This document shows positions 56,985 through 64,000 of a DNA stretch of 64,000 nucleotides, one piece after another (position 1 is the stretch's first letter; every line of letters starts with the position of its first letter). The stretch covers positions 20,638,577 to 20,702,576 of the forward strand of contig CM043946.1 of assembly GCA_014529385.2 (NCBI GenBank), written 5' to 3'. The translations under genes were made by a program, and so were the position numbers. This DNA comes from Adiantum capillus-veneris (lineage: Eukaryota > Streptophyta > Polypodiopsida > Polypodiales > Pteridaceae). The notes below the pieces were generated by a model. It saw only the letters and a program-made list of their open reading frames with translations, had not been told where the DNA came from and searched no databases.

Positions 56985-57274
56985 TAATAACCTATGTTAA
57001 ACATAATTTATGTTGTGACCATAGTTGTTATGACCTGCTTAAACCTAATCTGCCTATAAAACCGTCGGGCTTCAAAATCTACCCAACGGGCCCGAGAAGA
57101 ATTCTCCAAATCTTGGCGGGCTATGTCATTACTATATAGAGTGGATGACTAGGTGCATTTTTTGCTTTTTGGGAAAGATTTGGTTTGTTTGCAATTTTGT
57201 AATACTTGATTATCTTTGTTGTTACTTTAGCTATGTATTCATTGTTCTATGATTCCTTGAATAGGTTATTTGAG

Positions 57275-59503
57275 ATGGAAGAAAAGGTTGGACCTAGTGA
57301 TAGAACCCAAATTCACACTAGTAAAAGAAAAAAAAGGCACTTGGGATAGAGTGGAAATATGCAATTAACATTGGGATTATTTGAGGGCGTAAGCTATGCC
57401 ATACAACAAAATTTGGTGGGGCACCTCCACTAAGGGAACATTTTCTAACTGGACCCAAGAAATGGGGTTGCACATGTACCCACCCTAGTGCAACTATAGT
57501 GGTCAAATGATTGAGGAAAGAAATTAAAAATGAAGAAACAAAGAAACATTACACATCTATTACTAATGTCTCAAGGATGCTTGAACATATTGGTTCCAAT
57601 CAACAAACTTCCGAAGCATTGTCGGTTTGCACTCCAAATCCCAATGTGCAGCCATAAAGAAATCTACCCAATGTATCTTTTTGAAGCATCATTGTGACTT
57701 AGGAAAGGTTTCTATGCATAAAAAATCATTCCAAGAAATCTTATGTAATGGTCTACTCTATGATGCATAGCTTGCTCTTGCTGAATCGATATACTTTTTA
57801 GGAAGTTCTATGATTATGGTGGACAAAGAGCATTGGAAGAGAGCATGGAAGAAAATTGGTGAGTTTGGATCAGGGTTTTCAATGCCCATGTACCATGCTA
57901 TGCAAAATGATCTATTGGAGAAATTCTATGTTCAAGTAAAAAAACATGTACAAAGGATTATTTCTTTGCAAAATAGAGCTATCTGGATGTACCATAGTCA
58001 ACAACAGCTGGTCCAATGCATAGAGACAACCATTAATTAATAAAATGATTGTTTCACCTAGAGGCCAAAATTTTGTCCCTGTTATGGATTCACATAGTTC
58101 AATTAAGTCTAGGATTTATATTGCTGAAGTAATTTCCTCTATGATAGAGAAAGTGGGTGCTAAACATGTAGTCCAATTTGTGATAGACAATGCAAAGAAT
58201 TGCAAGAATGTCGTCAAAATCTTGAAGCAATGGTATCTGCATGTTTTTCCTTCTTGGTGAAATACACATGGTTTGAATCTTGTATTAAAAGATTGGTATA
58301 AAAGTGACAGTACCAAGTGGTTTGCCTCTATTGTAGATACTACTTGCCAGATTGTGATATTTATGCTTGCATGTCAGTTATGCTAGAACTACCTGCAGAG
58401 ACTATGTTTTGCACTCACTTCTACACTTTTGAGTCTCTTCTTTAATACAAAGATGCAGTCATAACCGTACATTTATATGTTTCCATTTCTTGACTAGGAG
58501 AGCGAGCAGAACAAAAAAGTGAAAGAGAAAATCAAAGTCTTGAGGGAAGTGCTTATTATGAAGAAAACTTGGTGGAGTAGAGTGATGTATCATATCATGT
58601 AATGATACCAATTATGTATGCCATACACAATCTTGACCATAGGGTGTATTCCATGCACAAGATTTTGTATGCCATACACAATCTTGACCATAGGGTGTCC
58701 AATCTCAAAAAAGTATGGATGCAATGGTGGACTATTCAAAGGAATTTGTAGTTTCATAAACAATTAGAGTATTCAATGGTGAAAAAGCATTGGCGTGTTC
58801 CATTCTCTCATCAACAAAGGAAAGTCCTCTTGAAGTACTTTCATGCTAGCTGGATTGTAATGCATACACCATTACACAATGCTCCTTACATGCTAGATCT
58901 TGAATACTCAAATATGGACTTGATGTCCAATGTTGAAGTGGTTCAATTTTACATACTGGTAAACACTTTATATGCCAATGCTGATGATCGTGTAAGATGC
59001 ATAAAAGAAATGTCCTCCCTTTGATTGAAAGAAGGTATATTTTCAAACTCTCTAGTTCAATAAATGGAAAAAGAGCAACCTGCATGGAAATGGTGGATGA
59101 TGAATGGTGGAGAACACTATGCTTTTTTGTGTAACCTTCCGATGATTTTTTTAAGCCAGTGTTCTTTGAATTCAAGCTCAGAAAGAAATTGGAGCATGTA
59201 CAAATATATTCATAGCACTACCCGCAAGTAACTTATAGTAAATCATGCTAAGAAACTTGCTTATATGTATTGCAACAAAAAGTTTTGCGGCACATCAAAA
59301 GAGAAGGATATGAAGAAGATATTCCCAGATGGATGTATGATTGCGATGGTATAGAAGTCGAATACTTTGACATTGGACGTGAGCTATGCACAATCCTTGA
59401 GCTAGAGGAAAATCTCAATATTAACTCAGATGAACTCAATCAAGCATGCGACAAAATAGATATAGATGAAAAAATATTGGAACATGATGATAATGAAGAT
59501 TAA
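57275..59503 (+). pseudogene. hAT-family transposase (BED finger, DUF659, dimerisation domain), decayed
   Basis: hAT transposases move DNA transposons by cut and paste in the nucleus. ATG 57275 gives MEEKVGPSDRTQ. The BED-like finger near 57350-57500 has WKYAINIG, KLCHTTKFGGAPPLREHF and CTHPSATIVV. DUF659 parts at 57810-58350 have WKKIGEFGSGFSMPMYHAM, DSHSSIKSRIYIAEVI, VQFVIDNAKNCKNVV and a THGLNLVLKDW stretch. The C-terminal dimerisation domain at 59067-59290 has WKWWMMNGGEH, then FLSQCSLNSSSERNWSMYKY and IHSTTRK, the hallmark of the family. An acidic tail ends at 59503. Many stops and frameshifts are present. Terminal inverted repeats were not found. Confidence 0.85.
58616..58699. repeat. 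33 bp direct repeat (51 bp period) inside the hAT remnant
   Basis: Identical 33 bp at 58616-58648 and 58667-58699, beginning tgtatgccatacacaatc. Confidence 0.93.
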
Positions 59504-59579
59504 GCCACATTTAGATTGAATTTTTGAAAGAGTGTCATACTAGTAAAAGATTACAATTAGGTTTTGTCTTGGAGTAGAT

Positions 59580-60560
59580 TTCAAAGTACACTAGGAGTTG
59601 CCTCTTGGGACCCCGATGGTTTGTATCCATTGTCCATGCCAAGTATAGTATATAGGTTTTCATTAATTTCTTCAATGCATAATGCACATAAGATAAGATG
59701 GTAATAGTGTCCACATGGAAACATATAATAGCCGCTCCAACCGTCAAAGACTTTGTAGCATAGGGGAGATTGGTTTGTGGAGGAACTCCTAGCCACATTT
59801 GAGATTTCCACAACCTCAAGATGCGTTAAAAAGTGGGGGAAGTGATTGCCTTGGTCTATAGGATTTTAACGTTGTGACAAGCCCTGCACATCTTGACGAA
59901 GATTTTTAAGTTGCACTTCAACCTTGTGGTGGTTTGGGAGGGGGGTGTGCACTTACAGTAGTCTCACTGCTTCTTGCTCTTTCTCTGCAAGCTTTGTCCC
60001 CAAGCTTTCCTTGACCTTGGTGAACTCCATTCCAACCCCTTCCACCATAAGAGAAAACTCTTATCTTGTGAATGTCACTGTCTCCTCGCATATATCATGG
60101 GTGCTAAGGGTGACAGCTTCGGATGCAAAGTCCACTAGCCTATCTAGGATAAAATGCATACAAAGCATTTTAGGAAAGTAGAGAGATGCATCTACATTAT
60201 GGAGAGGATGGTCGTACACCTCTAGGAAGATTTAACCAGTGTTAAGTTTGATGTCATTGTTTTGGTACCTTAACACCTTCCATCTTTCCTTCTTGATCTC
60301 ACCTTCTGGACACGGCCATATCTCTTTGATCATATCCTTTGTGATTTATTTTTTTATGTCGCTCCATTGGGCATAACTAGGATTTTCCCATTTGGACAAT
60401 CTGCAGGTCGTTCTAGTTGCCTGGTGGGGTAGTCAAACCTTGTATGAGAGCTTTAAGTTGCTTCTATGCGAGATTTAAGTTGCTCCTATGCCTTTCTAGC
60501 CAACTCATGGTGCTTGTTATCTTGTTTGTTTGCCATATCTACAAAAATATAGATGATGTA
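59580..60560 (-). pseudogene. Decayed gene of unknown family with RING-like C-terminal patch
   Basis: The - strand is protein-like over about 330 codons in several frames. From 60400: WENPSYAQWSDIKK, then DMIKEIWPCPEGEIKKERWK, then YFPKMLCMHFILDRLVDFA, then CEETVTFTR and MEFTKVKESLGTKLAEKEQ up to about 59950. Further on, near 59790-59590, SPLCYKVFDGWSGYYMFPCG and HYYHLILCALCIEEI look like part of a zinc-binding C-X-C-G-H-X-Y-H pattern. The C-terminal frame ends at 59581. Stops and frameshifts are frequent. I do not recognise the family. It might be a host gene or a gene carried by a transposon; the nearby hAT remnant is on the other strand. Confidence 0.4.
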
Positions 60561-60654
60561 GGAATGTTAGTGAATGAAAGATTAATACATGAGACAAACT
60601 GATCATTGGCCTCAATGATTGAAAGATGTAATGCAATAATCAGTAGAAAGCATT

Positions 60655-60756
60655 GTGTAAAGACAGGTACATCTCAAACATGAGACCAAATATATTATCT
60701 CAAACGTGTAAAGACAAGTACATCTCAAACATGAGACCAAATATATTATCTTAACC
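60655..60756. repeat. 51 bp tandem repeat, two units
   Basis: Units 60655-60705 and 60706-60756 start gtgtaaagacargtacatct and differ at one or two bases. Confidence 0.95.
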
Positions 60757-61274
60757 ACATTTCAAATTATCTTGATCACATACTTCTAATATAAAAACCA
60801 TGTTCAATTAAAAAAATGGATTAAATGATAGAGACAGGTGACCTAGTGGGCATTGCGCACTTTGTGGCTCAATCTTTAATGATCTAAAAAACTCTACCAC
60901 TTGCATCATAAATTTTCTTTCTTTGCGATTGGGCAGGGACATTCAGTTTGTGGCTCTAAAAAGTATAGCTTCCATGGTGTCTTTTTGTGGGTACTGTCAC
61001 CCATCCACAATTCTTGCACTACCTTCCAAAAGTCATATATCACTTGCAGTAAATATCCCATAGCAAAAACATTGCTTGCTAGAGTATATGCATCTTCAAG
61101 AAGGGAATCATATAACTCAAGCCCCAGTCATCCTCACTTCTTTCACTCTCGATCAGCAATAGATTGAGCATGTGCCACCTTTTCTGGGTTTTTGTTTGCC
61201 TCATACACAAAATTAAGCAAAAATCACTTTTTGGGTGCTCTTAGTAGCAGTCCCAATAATTAATGCCGATGCGT
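60757..61274. other. No gene seen
   Basis: AT-rich DNA without domain-like translation, tandem repeats or RNA genes that I could see. Confidence 0.5.
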
Positions 61275-62179
61275 TGTTGAGAAGTTTGCAGTCTGTTAGC
61301 GGGTCGCCGCGACGAACGTCTGCAGCATAGCTCTTTTGTACTAACATAATGTCAATATCCAAGGAAGCGACTCAGGGTGGGGCACAAAGATTTAATGAGA
61401 GTGTCAATCTCACCAAAGTGAACTCGAAGACTACTCATTCTTACAACAAAAGCAAATCAACCACTTCCTAGTCAGACAATCAATATGTGTCCATTCTCAA
61501 CACTCAACATAATCACGCCGTTTCCGTATCCAAACGAATCCGGAATGTCACGAAACTTAAGGAGAGGTATGAAAACACTTATGGGCTCAATCCTACCAAG
61601 TTCTATCACCATCTGGGAAGGTACATAAATCAAGATTCATCACAAAAAATGTGCATAAAACTAAAACAGAATTACTTGGAAAGATCCACCTTAAGTATAG
61701 AAACACTTATCCATGGTCAAAACATCAAAAACAACCATTTTAACTCCCAAATCAATGTATTTAGCTCACAAACAACTCGTCGTGAACCACAAGAGAATTG
61801 GAAATGATTACACTTAGATTGAAGAGCAAGAGACAAGGAACACAATGTACCATTCAGAATAGAATTCTGATTACCCGTTCAGGAGAAATGATGATTAGAA
61901 ATTGTAGTCACAAGAAGCTTTTGCAGTGCACGTTTTCTACTCCTAGCTAATGATAATCCTCCTTTTAAAACTAAGGATTTTGACTTTAAAAGTAAGGGGG
62001 CTTTCCCATGGCCATCCGGCCTCTTACAAGGGGTAGATTCAAAGAAAATAAAAAAGAGTATGGTCTAACCTCATTATGATTACAACTCATTTTAAGCTGA
62101 ATTACAGGGTTTTTGCCGAAAAATAGAGTATCCGCAGGGTTTGGTGTGCATATGCCTGTTCGCTCGTGTCCACCAAACA
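61275..62179 (-). repeat. Probable 3' LTR of gypsy D
   Basis: The right edge, CCACCAAACA next to the polypurine tract at 62180, is well supported. The left edge at TGTTGAGAAG (61275) is the best TG start giving about 905 bp, close to the LTR lengths of A and B. Only one LTR is in the window, so the left edge is a guess. Confidence 0.55.
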
Positions 62180-62215
62180 TTACCCCCTTCCTATTCATTG
62201 CACGCCCTCGTGCAA
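62180..62215 (-). other. Hairpin plus polypurine tract at the 3' LTR of D
   Basis: In element sense TTGCACG-AGGG-CGTGCAA (seven-base perfect arms), then TGAATA and GGAAGGGGGTAA abut the LTR. The stem sequence differs from A and B but position and form are the same. Confidence 0.75.
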
Positions 62216-62380
62216 GCTGCAGCTGAGGGAGTTCACTTTAGTGCCTTCTTTCGACTGTTGTAGTGAGATTTCTAAACTTCGGCGCTCTCACTTCGATCTT
62301 GACTTTGGTTGCGAGTTCTCTGAAGGGATTATTTGTGATGGTGCTCTGATAAGCGATGTGACGGGCTGTCAGATCTTTCG

Positions 62381-64000
62381 TCACTGGATTGAATATAAAG
62401 AGTGCACTTCAAAGAAACCTGTTATGAAAGCTTCTTTGAAGGTCTGCATGTATTGAGATGGCAGAAACATGACTCTTGCATATAATCCCATGATAATATT
62501 TCTGCTGGGGATTTCAGTCTCCATGTTCCAGCAGATACCCTGTGTGCCCTCGACAAACACCTGCCATGGATGCTCTGCCGCTTCAATGTCTCTCAAGGTT
62601 GTAATGCACGTGATGAGCATTTTGGCAATCTTTACCAGCATCTGGCAAGCAAGATCTGGGATCTCCTTCATCATATTGATGGCTCCTTTCAGATTTTGAA
62701 CCATGTAATGCTCTAATGGGGGGTTATTATTGATCGGCTCGGTTATTACAGGGTAGTTCAGCACTACCGGTCTTTTGCTTTGCCAACTGTAAAAACTGTC
62801 CGAGGATCGCCGCCTGTTGATAGGACAATAAGTGGGGTCGATCCTGAGATGTTGGGGTGCATTCCTGTAATATGTTTCGTCAGTAGGTTGCTGATCGAAC
62901 CATTTCTTTCTTCAGAGGGGTTGATTGTCAAGGATTGTTTCAATATGAAGAGCTATAATTGGAACCTCTCTGTAATCCCCTCTACTGTTTGGTTCAATTT
63001 TGGGGAGCATTTTTTGCTGCCATAATCGAACTTCTTGCCGCATCAATGGTAGTGCAATCATTTCATGCCCAAATTTTTTTACAACCTCATCCGGAGTGAT
63101 CATGAGGAGGGAAGCTGATACTAGCACTTTTAACTCATATTGCAGATATGCCTTGTGTGACAGGTCTTTGACTTCTGAGATCCAACGCTAAATTTCATCT
63201 TTTGCCGACTCCGAGGTGGATGTCGTGGTTGGATCTATAGACTCTTGAGTGCCTTTTCCAGTGCTTGTAGTTGCCATCTCCGTTTGTTGAGTTTCAAACT
63301 CAAAGTGATCGAATCTATCTCCCTGCTCAAATTCTCCTGTGTCCTGCTAATCCTTTGTTTGATTTGCTTTCAGATCCTCTACTTCCTTTCTTGCCTCAGT
63401 CAGCTGCTTTTTCAAGCCTTCAATTTCCTCATTCTTTGCCTGTTGTAGGGCACTATGACCTGCTGTCATGATCTCTCTATCATATTTTTATTGTTTTAGG
63501 GCTTCTTTTAACTCTTTGATCTCCTAGCTCAAGGAAGTAGAGTCTGCAGGCATAGTCGAAGAGGAGGGTGTCTCTTGTATTGCCAAGAGTTGAGGGAGAG
63601 ACCTGCTAACCACGGCATACGAGCCTTGTAGCTTCTCATTCTATTACTTTTCCCTGGTTAGCTCCTCCTCGAGGCATTGTTGTTCGATCTGTAAAGCTGA
63701 GTTCACCTCATTGAGTTGTTGCACTTCTTTATAATAGTAGCTTGCATTCTCTCTTTCTCTTTGCAGCTCCGATTGCGCCTGGACTTGTGCGTTCTTTAGT
63801 GCCTCTATTTGTTGCTTCAATTGCTCGGGTTCTGATGCTGCTTGAGATACCTCCTTTTTGTTATCTTCTAATTCCAACTCCTTGAGGTTATAAAGAGCTC
63901 TTTGACATTGGAATTGTAGTTTTATCTGCTCTAGGTGACTCTCAATATCAAAGGAGCTAACCATCTCCGCTCCTTCTTTTATGGCCGCTTGAGTGCGTTG
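62381..64000 (-). pseudogene. ORF3 of gypsy D, C-terminal half (runs off the window)
   Basis: One - strand frame continues from at least 63964 to the stop at 62381 with only scattered stops (for example 63644, two codons at about 63641, near 63525, near 63350) and no frameshift that I could find. 63964-63644 is coiled-coil (EQLKQQIEALKNAQVQAQSE, YKEVQQLNEVNSALQIEQQ). 63127-62912 includes LPLMRQEVRLWQQKMLP, matching the B block PYPLLKYEAATII. The C-terminal domain 62764-62381 has MLNYPVI, YMVQNLKGAINM, IPDLACQMLVKI, YARVMFLPSQYMQ and FKEAFITGFF, the signature seen in A and B. The function is unknown. Confidence 0.8.

Larger units (their letters stand above)
54881..57000. other. Probable leader of gypsy C (non-coding, quasi-palindromes)
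   Basis: This AT-rich DNA lies upstream of C gag in element sense, the same place as the leaders of A and B. It carries 24 bp units with AGATAAT and ATTATCT-like ends at 55463-55486, 55586-55609 and 56204-56227; a 27 bp version at 55880-55906; and part copies at 56616 and 56885-56898 (inverse). A 122 bp unit containing the first two is tandemly duplicated (about 55449-55570 and 55571-55690). No LTR or primer site for C could be fixed. Confidence 0.5.
61275..64000 (-). mobile_element. Ty3/gypsy element 'D', 3' part, running off the window
   Basis: The right part of a - strand element related to A and B. It consists of a 3' LTR, a hairpin plus polypurine tract and ORF3. The rest (pol, gag, 5' LTR) would lie beyond 64000. 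The relation rests on the ORF3 C-terminal domain and on the same hairpin-tract-LTR arrangement. The target duplication cannot be tested. Confidence 0.75.

Noticed and set aside
57000..59510. Terminal inverted repeats and an 8 bp target duplication for the hAT remnant
   Set aside because: I looked for matching ends on both sides and found no convincing pair; the edges are probably eroded.
61487..61807. 106-codon + strand ORF in the D LTR
   Set aside because: It lies inside the probable LTR, has no domain and is antisense to the element.
1..64000. tRNA, rRNA or plastid and mitochondrial insertions
   Set aside because: No cloverleaf-like or rRNA-like sequence was noticed; the tRNA-like strings are retroelement primer sites.

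Overview
This window is nuclear DNA of a land plant with a large, repeat-rich genome. I could not narrow it further: a fern or gymnosperm would fit, but the sequence does not prove it. No intact host gene was found. Nearly everything is transposable elements in several states of decay, plus one retro-copied host gene: a decayed ribosomal protein eL18 sequence at 1180-1637.

Layout. (1) 1-3006 is AT-rich repeat DNA ('R1') with the eL18 pseudogene and three simple repeats. (2) 3007-13321 is a Ty1/copia element on the + strand. A second copy of the same family sits inside its gag on the - strand (3927-9061), so the two internal regions form a 5 kb-scale interrupted inverted repeat. Both have 227 bp LTRs, initiator-Met-type primer sites and 5 bp target duplications. 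(3) 13966-32907 is an 18.9 kb Ty3/gypsy element on the - strand ('A'), with 950 bp LTRs and the perfect target duplication gtatt. (4) 32913-35372 is a second R1 copy with different microsatellites. (5) 36150-54720 is an 18.6 kb Ty3/gypsy element on the + strand ('B'), sister to A. It is inserted in the gag of a third relative 'C' (- strand, 35480-36149 and 54721-57000). (6) 57275-59503 is a decayed hAT transposase on the + strand. (7) 59580-60560 is a decayed - strand gene with a RING-like cysteine/histidine patch. (8) From 61275 to the window end lies the 3' part of a fourth relative 'D' on the - strand.

The interesting biology is in the giant gypsy group A/B/C/D. As laid out in A and B, the order is LTR, about 1.6-1.9 kb non-coding leader, gag with two C-X2-C-X3-H-X4-C knuckles, aspartic protease, RT, RNase H, two tandem integrase-type HHCC modules, DD35E integrase core, GPF module, a second retropepsin-like domain, a tail with repeated W-I-P-K-like motifs, a hairpin plus polypurine tract, a 2.5-3 kb non-coding spacer, a long coiled-coil ORF3 in env position, another hairpin plus polypurine tract, and the LTR. 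Both non-coding regions (before gag and before ORF3) carry scattered copies of a 24 bp perfect palindrome. A and B use versions that differ by one symmetric, pairing-preserving substitution. C has a different 24 bp quasi-palindrome in its leader. This looks like a family-specific, dimer-type DNA recognition site co-evolving with an element-encoded factor; that is inference.

Order of events supported by nesting: R1 is older than the outer copia, which is older than the inner copia; C is older than B. Many stop codons in the outer copia are CAG to TAG or CGA to TGA, as expected from decay of methylated cytosines in CHG and CG context.
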